Shown here one piece after another: positions 46,409 to 59,547 of a stretch of 64,000 nt of DNA. The notes beneath the pieces are model-generated. The model was not told where the DNA came from. It worked only from the letters and a program-made list of their open reading frames with translations, and did not search any database. Where the stretch lies: contig NC_063045.1 of the NCBI RefSeq assembly GCF_018812025.1, positions 56,801,957-56,865,956 on the forward strand, read 5' to 3'. The translations under genes were made by a program, and so were the position numbers. The DNA is from Megalobrama amblycephala (taxonomy: Eukaryota > Chordata > Actinopteri > Cypriniformes > Xenocyprididae). Each line of letters starts with the position of its first letter. The first letter of the stretch is position 1.

Positions 46409-48894
46409 AGTTAAGCGTTCAATGACACCTAAATATATAAATTCACTCACTTCCTTGATTTCCTTTTGGTCAGTTTTGATTTTAAATACATCCAGCGCTT
46501 TTGTTCTTTAATGAAAAACACATTGATACTGTTTTGTTGTAATTTAAAGTTAAACAGCCAAATGAGAAGTTTCTGCTGTTACATAAATAATTGTGTCATC
46601 TGCATACATTTGACAACTGACCTCCTTGCAACTTTCAGATAAATCATTTATATTTATATATAAACAGAAAAGCAAAGGACCCAATATTGATCCTTGTGGT
46701 ACACCGTTTGCATTTTTGATTGAATTTTACACATTGCTGTCTACAAACCAGGTATGATTTGAACCAGTTTAAAGATTGTTGAGAAAAGTTCATTTGTTTC
46801 AGTTTATGAGTACTTCATGATTCACAGTATTATAAGCTTTTATTTATGTATATGGCATGATGTAATATAATACAGGGTAATAGTAATAGTTTAGAAACTG
46901 AAGTGATGTTGCCAAACATAAATTGATATAATATAAGTAATATTGATTAAAATTAAAGTAATTATATATGACAAATAATTAAATATTACATATAGGCCTA
47001 ATCGTTGCTGTTAATATTATTATTGTATGTAATATAAACATTAAATAAATGTAAATGCAATATACATTTATGATAATAATGTATAAACGTCAATAAATAT
47101 AGGAATTGTTGCAATATTTAAGTAATCAAAATGTACTAAAACTCTGGTGACGTAACAGTGTCTTTTATTTAATTTTTACCTTCTGTTGCTATTCATAAAC
47201 ATAATTATTATTGATGATATTTAACAGCAATTTGTTTAATGCTTATCCTCAGTTTAGTAATTGCAGTCAACCACCAATAGAGGACGCCCTACACCATGAC
47301 AAAACTGACATGGATCCTTTCTATATCCAGTTTGAACAGCAACAGGAAATACAAGTAACTCTTTTTAGACTTTTCACACACACACACACACAAAAATGGT
47401 TTTGTGTAGTTAATTTAATATTATAGAATATTAGTATTCTCTTGCTCTAAAAGCATGATCAGTGGCAATATCTTTACAGCATGTTTAAGGAAGTTAGATG
47501 GGTGGCTCCCAAACCACATCCTCTGATGAGTGCAAAATGTGTCTCTGGTCTCATGAGGCTGTTGTGGGTTCAAGCTTGAAAGGTCCCAAGGTCATAAAAC
47601 CACACCCTAATAGGCTCAGTCCTGGACAGAAGTAAAACAGATTAATCCTGTGAGGTGCACTGATCAACGTTAAAGAAATAGGCATAAGGTCAAGTGTAAA
47701 CTTTATCTTGCATGATGAGTATATACTTGTTTTTTGTTTTGGTTTTTTTTGATCCAGGAAGAACAAATGCACCAAATGGAGCCAAGTTTACTTGTAATAG
47801 TTTAAAAAACCAAAAACGAACCCATCATTTCATCATTAACGTGGAATGCGGCAGTTCTTTTTTTAAGCGGACTGCATGATTTAGAGCACTTGGAACCATA
47901 AAAGTCTTCCGTGACAACAAAGATTACCTCTTGGCAACCGCTGACATTAGATAGGTGTCGTATTAAGAAACAACAGGACTGTTCACATGCTCGCTAATCA
48001 TTACTCATATGAGGTGTGAGCGGTAGCTGGCAATGCAGCTTTTGAACAATTTCCATGTAAGCTGATCTCTTGCATGCACGCCAACACAAGGAAGAGGGTT
48101 TCAGAAAGTGACGTCTATCTCAAGCATGGTTCTGTTAGTACAGATCAATGGCTATGAGTTAAATAGAACAGAGTTTGTGTATCCCATGAAGCAAGTCTGT
48201 GCCTATTGGACGGAGCTGGTCACGTGACAGTCCATTCATTAGCCTACTTGTGCCCGTCACGGTGCAGTGTCTTAGTCATAAGGACCCTCGAATGCCTGGA
48301 CCATCTGGACTTGTTTGTGTTTTGTTAGATGGTTGTGATGTTGTGTATTAAACAGAATAACCATTTTAAAATATCTTCCGAGTATAAATTAATTTCACAT
48401 AGATTTACCTGTCATTTTAAGCTCACTCCTATGGTTTACTCTGCTTGACCCTGTTTTATAGTGTGATGTTGTTGTGTGTGAGTTTGTAATGCATCGGTGG
48501 GGGAGGTTTGACTAGCTTTGACTGGCTCATGCTGAACAAAAGCAGATGAGGAACTACTGTGATGCTGCCGAGGCTGGAGAGATCTAGTTCAGACCGGTAG
48601 CTGGGTGCTGGCTTCAACACTGAAGGGTTCTTTGGCGGTGGGAGGGTTTTTTTTTATTGTCGTCAGTGTGATTAATTTAGGGAAGACAGTCTTCAGAGGT
48701 TTCACAGTTACTATTGTAAGAGGTAATTATAGTACGTACTGCCCTGAGATGGAGGAAGTCAAAACTCTGACTGCTTTTTAATCTGCCTGTTGTAAAGGTT
48801 ATAGAAGTGTGTGCTTATGATTTATCCTGTAGATACTGATTAAACTGTTTGTTATTGTATTTAAAACTGAATAAAATAATGATTACACTAATAT
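46409..48894. other. intergenic, nothing recognised
   Basis: AT-rich, with one short (CA)n near 47376. Two short frames (47211-47426 and 47551-47775) lack any support. Confidence 0.5.
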
Positions 48895-48960
48895 AAGCAA
48901 TCATTCGGTAGATGCTTTTATCCAAAGGTATCATATACAATATGAACATTTATATTTGAC

Positions 48961-48994
<34 letters not shown>

Positions 48995-49155
48995 GACAGA
49001 ATAAAATTATCAATTATTACATTAATATGTATTCATTTAGAATATGCTTTTATCCAAAGTAAGTTTATCATAAAATGTATCAAATGTATTATATATAATT
49101 TTTTTATATATTATTTTAATTTATTGATAAAACTATTATATGTGTGTGTGCATGC

Positions 49156-49235
<80 letters not shown>

Positions 49236-49529
49236 TAACACAATAGTTTTATCAATAAATTAAATTAATAAATCACAAAATTATATATAAAAATTTAACA
49301 TATTGTAACAAATATGTAACATAAATATAACATGATTTATTAATTTATTGATAAAACTATTGTGTGTGTGTGTATATATAATACATCTGTTGCATGAATT
49401 TAAACTGAATTTATCAAAATGTAACATTGTAATAAATTTTATGTATAACTATTGTTACTGAATTTCATGATTAATGATTACATATACATTAAAATGTAAT
49501 AATTTGGAAGATGCTTTAATCCAAAGATA

Positions 49530-49576
<47 letters not shown>
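48895..49576 (+). repeat. microsatellite cluster with three ttatccaaag motifs
   Basis: (GATA)n at 48961-48994, a compound (TG)n/(TA)n tract at 49139-49234 and (CTAT)n at 49530-49576. The motif gatgcttttatccaaag (variants near 48915, 49045 and 49510) occurs three times in direct orientation. aatttattgataaaactatt occurs at 49117 and 49343 and inverted at 49240. Confidence 0.8.
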
Positions 49577-50796
49577 AATATATGATTTTTTTTTTATATT
49601 TAATCTTTGTTTACCAGATGTGGGCTAATTTATGGGTGTCAGGTACTTAAGTTGAACATCATTTTCCCTGTTTTGTTCATTTTTGCATTTGTGTATTTCT
49701 GTTATGATATAAGCGATAAACAGATGCAGTGAGAACAAGGTCACATGAAAGACTAGCATCATTAGTATAGCTTACTGACTCATTAGAGTATGGGTGGGAA
49801 AACTATGAGTTACCGTAAGTACAGAACATTTTATTGACCTTACCACTCCTTGAGCTCCTCCCCAAATACCTGTTCTTTCACCTCAGTGGTGGTGTGATGT
49901 TCTAGACACGCCCCCTCATTGTTTCTGCATTCTCGTTGGATGAAGTAGACAATGTGTGATGCAGCCATGGAGATGATGGTCTTTGCGGTCCATGAGGTCT
50001 CGTAGCTAAGTTTAACATATATTTTAGCAGAGAAACCCACATAAAAACATTTTTAATAAGCTAACACTTTATGTGAGGTCACATAAAAGCTCCTCCAGTA
50101 GTCGTATTTATCTAGACATCAGAGGGACGTGTGACTCTGCGGGGCCGTCGCAGTGATAATCATGTGGAGATGTTTTTCTTGTGGCAGAAGGTTAAAGACC
50201 ACATGCGCTCATGTGGCTTCTCGCTTGCTTTCTCTCGCTGAGAAAGAAGGAAAGGCAGATGTTGTTCCAAATCATGCCGCCACAGGAGATCCTGGGATCC
50301 AGCCAATCTTTCCCAAAGCCAAGAAAAACAAACCAGTTATTCTGAGGCCGTCTGATCAATCTTCTGTATGCGATAGCTTATGATATGATGCATGATGTAA
50401 AGTTAAAACTGCATTCAGGTCCACAGTGACTGAGGAGTTTAGGACAATTCTATTGGAGAGACAGAGAAATTGACTGAGAAATTTTGAATGAGTGCACATG
50501 TCTAATTGGCTATGTTATTGAGAAGAGAATTTTAGGTTAACAGTTTAAAAAATGTTTAAGCAAATTAATTCAAATGAAAAGTAACTTGCATTACTTTAAA
50601 AAAAAAAAAGTAACTCAAATATTAATGTGTAAATTCATAAAGTAATGTGATACTTGTTAAAAAAGTAATCTGATTATGTAATGCAAATTACTTTTAATGC
50701 GTTACTCCCAACACTGATCCAGGGTTAAAATCCAGACTAAATATGCAATTTTAATATACCAAGAATTGCAACTGAGCCACAAAGAACTTTTGCTTT

Positions 50797-51147
50797 AAAG
50801 AGTTAGCTCACCCAAAAATGAAATTTCTGGCGTTTGGATGTAAGCACAGAAGCCTGCACTGTGTTTCACTACGTCAACTGCATATGACAACAGTTCAAAC
50901 TGTTAAATAAAGTCATTATTTTTTTCTGTTTTTCAGAAAAAAATAGTTGTGGACTATTTTAATGATGTCTTTAATACCTTTCTGGACCTCAAAAGATGCA
51001 ATGAGTGTGGTTCAGAAACCCTCGGATTTCATCAAAAATATCTTAATTTGTGTTTTGTAGACAAACTAAGGTCTTATGGGTTTAGGATGGCATGAGGGTG
51101 AGTAATTAATGGCAGTAATTTCATTTTTGGGTGAACTAACCCTTTAA
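50797..51147. mobile_element. 350 bp MITE, same termini as 45664-46408
   Basis: The left end aaagagttagctcacccaaa and right end tttgggtgaactaacccttt pair. The right half (atcaaaaatatcttaatttg, gcatgagggtgagtaatta) matches the right half of the 45.7 kb element. The left half is internally deleted or replaced. Confidence 0.8.
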
Positions 51148-53564
51148 TGAAAAGCAGGACATTTTGCAACGTTTTTATTTTGTGTTCCACAAGAATGCCA
51201 CAAAAGTTTCAAGTGACTTGAGATTGGGTAAATGATAATGAGGTGAAGTATGACTTTAAACTTTGAATCTGAACTCTTTATTTTGTGTTTTAGTTAATGA
51301 TAATAACCCTGCCTCATATTAAATGCCATATATTTTCCCCTATGGTTTGTGATGCAGGACCTGTTTTCACCAAGTGCAACATGTTCCTGGATCAACATCT
51401 TTGTTCCTGGAACAACATTTCAATCAACCAATCAGATTTGAGGAACAAGTTTACAGTTTATGTCAAGTTTAGGCTTACAACCAGAGTTAGGTGCTTCAAC
51501 ATCAGTTATTCATCTATCATTTCCCTCTGATTTTAGGGATAAGTTATGAGTAAGGTTAGGTTTAGGGGTTGGGATATAGTTAGGATTAAATATTCGGCCA
51601 GGATCAACAAAATATGTTGAGTCCAACTTGGCAAAATCAGGATGTCCGGTTTGTGACACGCTTTTTTAATGATCCAGTCATGGCCTATACATCAACTTCT
51701 ACATTTTTCCCCCCTCAATTTCTCTTTCACTTAGAAATAGTACAGAAAGAAACTGGATTGTGAATATGATTTCATGTTCACTTTACTACACTGAATAGCA
51801 ACTTTGCTCTGAATCTTTTTGTAAAATCTGCCAATATAGGTCAAAATGTTTTGGATTCATTTGGCTGCTTATCAGAGGGTTATTTATGAGTGATTAAGGA
51901 AGAAGTAAAGCTGTTTTGGATGAGAAAGTAAGGGTTTGACAATCGCCAGGCAGTGAACAACTCATAGGCGCTCAGAACAAAAAGGTCTTCCCATAACAGA
52001 ACAGACTAACTTGACCTCAAAAGAGTGAACATCAGGAGTTTTATGCCTGCATGTGATTGCTTAAAGGTTGAAATTATTATACCAATACCATTGAAAAAGA
52101 TGTTATCCTGTGAGAGGAGCATACACAGATTCTCTGTGCTGTGAGAAATGAGCTGATGCTCGCCGATAGGATATCTGGTTCAAGCCGGTTTGTTTTCGCC
52201 CTGAAATGAACCTCCTCTGCTTTGTGTCGTTCACACAGGTGTGAAGCCAAACCCTCCTCCTCCCCATCCCGCATGGCTCTGAGCACGTAACACCTGCCTG
52301 CTGCTCGGCAGTGGTACAAGATGTTCTTTCGATTACTCCTGGTGCAAAAGAGGAACAACTGCTTTCACTTTCTCTTGCTGCTTGTTTGTTTTGTAATGTC
52401 TGCTGTAAGTGCTGAGATCAGCAGTGCAGGTAGCAGGTTCAGGGCGTCTGGTTCATGTGAAGGTATACAAGACAAAAATGCATTTTCCACTTTTTAGGGA
52501 GCAAGAAGTTGTGTATAGGATAATATACAGTCAGCTAGGTTAGACGGTCCAAATACTGGGATCTTACATAATAAATGACAAAAAAAAAAAAAATATTATT
52601 AGCTATTAAAATGAAAATATAAAAATGAAATCGGAAAATATTAATAAAAACTAAAATAATATCTCAGTGATACCAAAATAGCACAGCACTTGACTGTAAA
52701 CAGCAAAAGAAGTTGGTTTTGCTGACGTCTGTGCGGAGTGTGGGCATGTGGTTGCGTTTGCAAAATTGCTTAAGTCTCTTACAGCAGCTTTAACCCCTGC
52801 TGCATTTCAATCATGCAGAGCCGTTTTTGAGAAAACATAAACATCTCCAGGAGATTGTTGCATCAGAGTGCAAGTCAAACGTGCAGTTAAAGGACAACAG
52901 CAGGGTTTAGAATTACATCTGCACTACTGTCTGACGCACACAGAGGTACATAAAATCAGAGATTGCCGAAGAAGATTATCGCCCGCTCTGACATTAAATC
53001 CACAACCACCAGCTGCCCTCACGACCTCATGATTCAATGCATTACACTCTTGATTGCAACCAATCAGACCCTGCAGCCCTCAATCATCAGTAAAATAACT
53101 GTGTGATTTGTCTTTAATAGAAACTTTCTCTACATGATGTTGTGATGACTGTCAATCTCAGACAAAAAGGCAGCATAAAAAGTATGAAAGTGACAAATGG
53201 CTGTAATCAGATTTGTTTGTATTTAGTGGTACATTTAGCTGTTTTGTGATTCTAAAGCATTGTTTGCCTTTGAAATAACATTTAGAAAAGTTTAGATTCA
53301 AATTATTTATCTATAATACCTGGCCAATCATGTGAGTGGCCAATCAAAATGTCATGTGATTGATAACTCATATAGCGTGTTTTCAGCGGTGTTGGTTCCG
53401 GAAGTATCTTTTCGATTTATTTTTCCCATAGGGATTTCAAAAAAGTCTTTGTTTAAGTGTTATAAGCCATTAACCAAACCAACCAGCTATGATGGGAATC
53501 ACAACATTAAAACTTTGATTTGAAGCAAAAACGTGAATGGAAATCAGACAAAATTACAAGACTG
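51148..53564. other. intergenic, nothing recognised
   Basis: No inverted ends, RNA or coding motif noticed. A minus-strand frame at 52077-52358 has no known domain. Confidence 0.5.
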
Positions 53565-53568
53565 TTAA

Positions 53569-55495
53569 AGGTGCCCTAGAACTTTTTTTAAAAGATGTAA
53601 TATAAGTCTAAGGTGTCCCCTGAATGTGTCTGTGAAGTTTCAGCTCAAAATACCCCATAGATTTTTTTTAATTCATTTTTTTAACTGCCTATTTTGGGGC
53701 ATAATTAGAAATGAGCCGATTCAGGGTGTGTGGCCCTTTAACTCTCTGGAGTCTGAGGCTGATTTGGGGCCTGGAGAAGTTTTAACATGCCCTGACATTT
53801 GTGCTTTTTTCATTTGTTCATAAACACATTAATGACACAAGTGTCATTACACTGTATTCAGCACAAACTAGGCTACCATAATACGTGAGGAACATGTATG
53901 TACATGTTTGTGTTTTTGAAGGAATAACGTTTATGCGTGGTTATTGAAAAAACAAAAAACTTAAGTCACTGAAATAAGGCCAAAAAAAGTATATTAAATC
54001 TGTGTTCATAAGACTTCTGGGTATTGGAGGTTGTAGACTAGAGTTTTTGCTTCAGAATTATGTAAAAATGATGCTGCCTACTCCTTCATATAAAACAATA
54101 TATTGATTTAGTTTTTGTAAGACACTTTTTGTCAAGAAACACAGTATGCGTGGAGGCGTGAATCATCATGAATAATGGGTCATTTACACCTCAGAAGACA
54201 AAAGAATCGCATAATAATGACCTGAAATGACTTTCATATTGATGAGGCCTTTCAGTCAGGTAGGCTGTGAAAAAACCCTCTGTAATCATGTCTCAGCTCA
54301 ATTTAAAATAATGGTATTCTATTATATTCTTTAAAATATTATGTATTTCTGTGATGCAGAGTGTCTGAACAATTATGTATTATGGCATTTCATATAGGCT
54401 TTTAGGTTAAAAGCATGCACATTTGGAGAAATATTGATGGATTCTTATATGTTTATGAATTTTCTATACAGAGGAGTAATATGTATTCTATATTTATTCT
54501 CATCACTATGAGTGCTGGATACTGTGTTTTCTGTACACCTTTAGTCCACAAATTATTCTAAAGAAGAAGAGGACATTTCAGGAATGGTGTTTTCAATTCA
54601 TACTTGCATCCGGAGGGCGCTCTCTGTGCACATTTAGGCCACAAATCCATATAAAGAAGAACAAGAACCAGGAACTAACGGCATGTCTTCTAGAGATCGC
54701 TAACCATGGCTTTAACATCCAGATAAACACTTTTCAAGACAATAAATATGCAATTGAGACGATGTATGCATGTGTTGCCTCAGAATTTGCCTCTGAATAG
54801 CGCTGGCTCTGTGAGCGTGGTCGCATTAGCAGATAATGAGCTGAATCATGGACTTCTGACATGGCTCTGTTTTCATACATATACATAAACACAGAATGTT
54901 TTCGATTTGACTTGCATGATTTAAAACCTGACATTTCAACGTTTGACATTTGGACATAAGTGTAATTTTTTTGTCATTAGTATTCACTAAGTTACAGTTC
55001 ATTTTCTGAGAACTATCAGATTGGACTTCATTCAGAGGGAGACGAGAGATCACGCATCATGTTAGTTTTCTTTATTTTACAAAAAGCACAACATTTTGTT
55101 TTTACTCTGAGTGTACAAAATGAAAGAAGATATTCAACAGATTAAAATGGTGTATAACTCTTAATTGTATGTGCAACATTGACGGAGTATTTTGAGTCTC
55201 TTTCACACTGGTAAGAAAAAAAACGCGGTGGTATCGCCGGATACCTCAGACCTCAGAGTGTTAAGTCTCGTGCTCCACGCCCCAAGAGCTCGCGCTTGCC
55301 TTAAACAACATAAAAAAAAGTTCAAACAGCTAATATAACCCTCAAAATGGATCTTTACAAAGTGTTCGTCATGCAGCATGTCTAATCGCGTAAGTACAGT
55401 GTTTATTTTAATGTTTACATTGATTCTGAATGAGTTTGAGGCTATGCTCCGTGGCTAACGGCTAATGCTACACTGTTGGTGAGATTTCAATGCAG
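53569..55495 (-). mobile_element. AGGTGCC family copy 3, interrupted and truncated
   Basis: Begins aggtgccctagaac after TTAA at 53565. It follows copy 2 (ctaaggtgtcccctgaatgt, ctgcctattttggggcata) to 53737. After the 1.5 kb insertion it resumes at 55265 with gtctcgtgctccacgcccc and runs to acactgttggtgagattt. The second terminus is missing. Confidence 0.78.
53742..55260. mobile_element. 1,519 bp TTAA insertion inside AGGTGCC copy 3
   Basis: The left end ctctctggagtctgagg and right end cctcagacctcagagtg pair at 14 of 17 positions. TTAA flanks both sides (53738-53741 and 55261-55264). Copy 2 of the host (27625-28595) shows the same spot with a single TTAA. The interior has no frame over about 75 codons. 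PiggyBac-type mobilisation is inferred from the target duplication. Confidence 0.82.
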
Positions 55496-55519
55496 GCAGA
55501 TCAAAGCACTGTTGAATAT

Positions 55520-55990
55520 CAAATGTCAGGTCAAATGTCAAGTGTCCCCAACTAAGCAAGCCAAAGGCGACAGCGGCAAGGAACCCAAACTCCAACAGGT
55601 GACATCAGGTGGCAAACAAGTGGCAAATAGGTGTTAAAATGGAGAAAAAAACCTTGGGAGAAACCAGGCTTAGTCGGGGGACCAGTTCTCCTCTGGCGAA
55701 CAGTGCTTTGTTACGATTCAGGTTGCTATCATAAGTCCGATAGGATCACAACATTCAAAGTATTTATTCCAGTTCAATCCAGTTGAGGATCGTATTCATC
55801 ACGCCGGTATGGATGGTTGTTGAGGATCTGTGCCACTGGTTGTCGTGTTGATGAGGCCTTCACAGTGGATGATCTAGTTGACTCAATCTCTGCTGATACT
55901 TCAGGGCTGCGTTGTGGTCGTGTCAAGGCGCAGGTCCTCGGTCTCACCTGGATACGGCCCGGATCTGGTTAACTACGGTAAACCTCGGGA
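55520..55990. repeat. probable interspersed repeat fragment, unclassified
   Basis: A moderately GC-rich block with ggcgacagcggcaaggaacc, aaaaaccttgggagaaacca and gtcgggggaccagttctcct. Its composition differs from the flanking AT-rich DNA, and it reads like an interspersed repeat I recall from fish transcripts. No inverted ends or coding frame are seen. Confidence 0.4.
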
Positions 55991-57057
55991 TAAACAGAAA
56001 GACTAATATTAGTGTAGATGCCATTCTTCTTCTGATGTAACGTGTACATCTGATGTTATAGGAAGTGCTCCCGGTTCCGGCTGACCTAATTTAACATATT
56101 CTAGTGATTATCGATTAACAACCACAGTAAGGGTGTCTTTAAAAGTTAGTGTTAAAAATCAATTTCCCTATGGAGAAAATGAATGTAGTTTTTACTTCCA
56201 GAACCAGAATGTTGCATTCTGTTGAGAGCTGCAGTGATGATGTATTTATGTAGGCCAACCTGTAAGTAGCATCACCCTGGTTCCCTTCTATAAAAAGGAA
56301 AAACACATATTTTTCAGTCCAGATGGAACTGAAATCACAAACTTAACACAAATTAACCTGTCCACCATGACAAGTCCTGTCTGAATAGGAATCAGAGAAT
56401 GTGAATGAGTAACTATACACTTTAGTATTGATTCCTCACAGTGGATTAATTTCTTTCTTCTTAATATTGATTTCTATAGACGTTCTGCAGCTTACTGTAG
56501 CTCCAGCTCTCACTTGAGAGAACCTCGACTAATGAAATTGCACTTTCTTCAGTCTTTAGTTTGTTTAAACTTTCCAGCAGCGCCAGCACAGCATTTTCAC
56601 GGGCAATTCCTTCTCTCTTTGCTGAAGATCATTGTCTCGGTGAAGTGCGTCACTGGCACCTCTGTTTGCATTCAACACCACTGCGTGAATGAGGCTGTTG
56701 TGCTGCGCTTTGATATTTTTTAAACTATGTCTCATGCTCAGAGAAGACTGTATAAGGAACTGTAGGCCTGAATCATATCTAAGACGCAAAGTTTGTTCTT
56801 GTGAGATGTGCTGACCCGTGTCATTTCCTGTTTTAAGATATGAGAGCATCAGGCAGGATGATGATGTTTTTTATTCTCACTATCTGTGTTGAGATACTCA
56901 ACTCTGTTCACAGACAGGGACTCCTAGCTGGAAAATCCAGCTAAAACCAACCAGCTTCTGAGGTACCAGAACTGATTTTGACCTGAAAGGGTATCTTGGT
57001 CAAACTGGTTAGGGCTGGTAGGCCATCTATGCTCACAGAGACTGCTTTTTTTTTTAA

Positions 57058-57367
57058 AAACAGTAATACTGTGAAATATTACAATTTAAAATAAGTTATT
57101 TAAAATCTAAAATATATAAAAATATTACAATATCATTATTCCAGTCTTCAGTTTCACATGATCCTTCAGAAATAATTCTAATATGCTGATTTGATGCTCA
57201 CATTTTCTTCAGGATTCTTTGATGAATAGAAAGTTCAAAAGAACAGCATTTTGAAATAGAAATCATTTGTAATATTATATGTATTTACTGTCACTTTTGA
57301 TCAATTTAATGCTTCCTTGCTGAATAGAAATAATTTCTTTAAAAAAAAATCTTACTGACCCCAAACA
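57058..57367 (+). repeat. truncated copy of the 21.9 kb MITE family
   Basis: Starts internally at cagtaatactgtgaaatatt and continues through tgatccttcagaaataattc and gatgaatagaaagttcaaaa to cttactgaccccaaac at the right end. The left third is missing. Confidence 0.75.
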
Positions 57368-57683
57368 GTTGTTTGAAACAACCCAATAAAACAAAGAAAG
57401 GGCACATTTCTATTTTTGGCTTGTTTGTGGGTTTTAAAGCAAAAGGCTGGTACAAAAGAGTCACGTACATTTCCAAGAAATGAAGAAAGATCTTTAATCC
57501 GTTTGTAACCTGTAATCGCAGATTCTTTCATAACCAGTTGTATTCATATCCTCATTTCTTAGGTCTGTTTTAAATATTGGACGTAATGGTTTGTCATTTG
57601 CTTTACTTTGTATTTAGTTTAATTTATTAAACTAAATTACTTTGGTTTTGAATGTAAACAGTTTAACTCTTTCCCGGCCAATG

Positions 57684-57710
57684 TTTTTTTTTTTTTTTTT
57701 TTTTTTTTTT
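57684..57710 (+). repeat. poly-T tract
   Basis: About 27 T following ctctttcccggccaatg, a phrase that often starts fish interspersed repeats. Confidence 0.9.
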
Positions 57711-58221
57711 AAGTTTCCAGCCACTGCCATCATTTTTGATCATTTTCACAAAAATGTCATGGCCCCCAGAATAGGCTATGTTGTTGTATGAATATCTGAA
57801 CATGCAATATGTCAAAAGTAAGAACAGAGCCTCTGCTTTTGAACAAACAAAAAAAACATGATGCATTGATGCAAAAAAACATGAACATTGATGCATTCTT
57901 TCGTGCAGTCATGTTTTTGTCAAAGACCTGGATTATATTCAGAACCATAATCAAAACATATGGGATAGATTGAGTCCATCAACACCCCTAATGCTTGCAC
58001 AGTCCTATAGCTCATCCTGGGCCGACATTTCATTCAGTAACATTAGGCAGTTTCGATTTACATGCTGTTTAATGTTGATGATCGCGTAATTTTACATATG
58101 CATATGATTACATATGATATCGCTTGTTTCTACATCATCTTTTCAGAAGATGTGTCATAGGCCACGTAGCCTACACACTGCAGCTAAATTCGGTTGTCAG
58201 TTCACCTTTTAGTGCTTAATC

Positions 58222-58835
58222 GCGTTCTGTACACACACAGTTCAGTAAAATACGGGAGTGACAACCGCATTCTACAACCGTATTAACTCCCGAAAAATAC
58301 AGGTAGTGACAACCGCATTTACAGAAATTCAGTGTGTACGGAACCGAACTGAACAACTATGCGCGGCGAATCACAGGGAAAGCACAAGCCTATTCAAACG
58401 CTTTATGCTGAAAATCGCGATTCATGTCGGCTCGTACTTTAATAACTCAATAAACCCGTTTGCTTTATGAGACGAGCTCAAACAACAAGCCCAAAAGGCT
58501 AGTGAGTGTCCATGGCAACACAGAATGAGTGCCGCGCGCTGTGTGAAACTGGCTATACAAGCATCAACAAAACACGACGCCTCCGTCGACTGTGTTAGTG
58601 TGTTTAGTTAAATTGCTGAAAATTACGAGTGTTTTGTCACTTTAATATTACTTTGGTCACGATAACGGATACCAAACACGAGAGACGCCAGAACGTCGCT
58701 ATGGTTTCCAAGCTGTCAGTCACATTTTCGAGAGTGAGTCGTGTTCCGTGCACACATGTAACAATAATTTAGGGGATTCACTCCCGCATTTAAATGCGGT
58801 TGTCACTCCTGGAAATTACAGTGTGTACGTGGCCA
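58222..58835. mobile_element. fold-back element with gtacacacacagttca ends
   Basis: The left block ctgtacacacacagttcagt with acgggagtgacaaccgcat is matched in inverted form by atgcggttgtcactcctgg with aattacagtgtgtacgtgg. An extra internal copy of the end (gacaaccgcatttacagaaa) lies at 58308. Confidence 0.7.
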
Positions 58836-58857
58836 TAGTGCCTCCCTAGCGTACAAA

Positions 58858-59547
58858 GGCCCTTTCATACTGAACGCGAAATTCGGCATGAATGTTCGCC
58901 GCGATGATGGTCTTGAATCGAAACAATAGATCCCTATGAGGCAATTCACACTGGGCGCAAACATTCGAGGATTTTTTTCGACTATTTCCCCTGTTGCTCC
59001 GCGATGAAACGGGCCATCCAATTAGAGTTGCGCCTTAGATCATGTGCTCGGAGCAGCTGCTGTTGCACAGAAGAGTGCGAGTGGTGGCGCTGTTTCAAAA
59101 ACTAATGTAAACAAACACCAAAATGACATATTATAAGCAGTTTTAGCATTCAATCCATTCAGTCCACGTACAAAGAATGCATGTCTGCCCATTATCGAAT
59201 CAAACCCCACTTTAGGTCATATCATAAGTTATTACAATAACTCGATGATGGTTTAAAGTGCGTTTTGAGCAAAGACGTTAATATAAGACGAAATATAGCT
59301 TGATGCTAATTGTACCTCTAATTATATTTTATGATGTATTCTTGTAAGCACTATAGATAGTTTGTGTTTTTCTAATGTAGTACTACCAAACTTTATTCAT
59401 CTTAATTTAACGCTGTATATTATGCAGCGGAAAATGTTAAAGCCATATATGAGACGCATACATGAGGACAAATGCATTGTTGATCGGCGCCATCTAGTGT
59501 GCAGGCAGAAGATGATCAGTTGTTTCGCGTTCGGTGTGAAAGGTCCA
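58858..59547. mobile_element. 690 bp element with ggccctttca ends
   Basis: The left end ggccctttcatactgaacgc with gaa pairs with the right end ttcgcgttcggtgtgaaagg with tcc. The interior includes gtggcgctgtttcaaaaac. It follows the previous element after about 20 bp. A 135-codon frame (59362-59769) runs out of its right end and is not domain-like. Confidence 0.75.
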
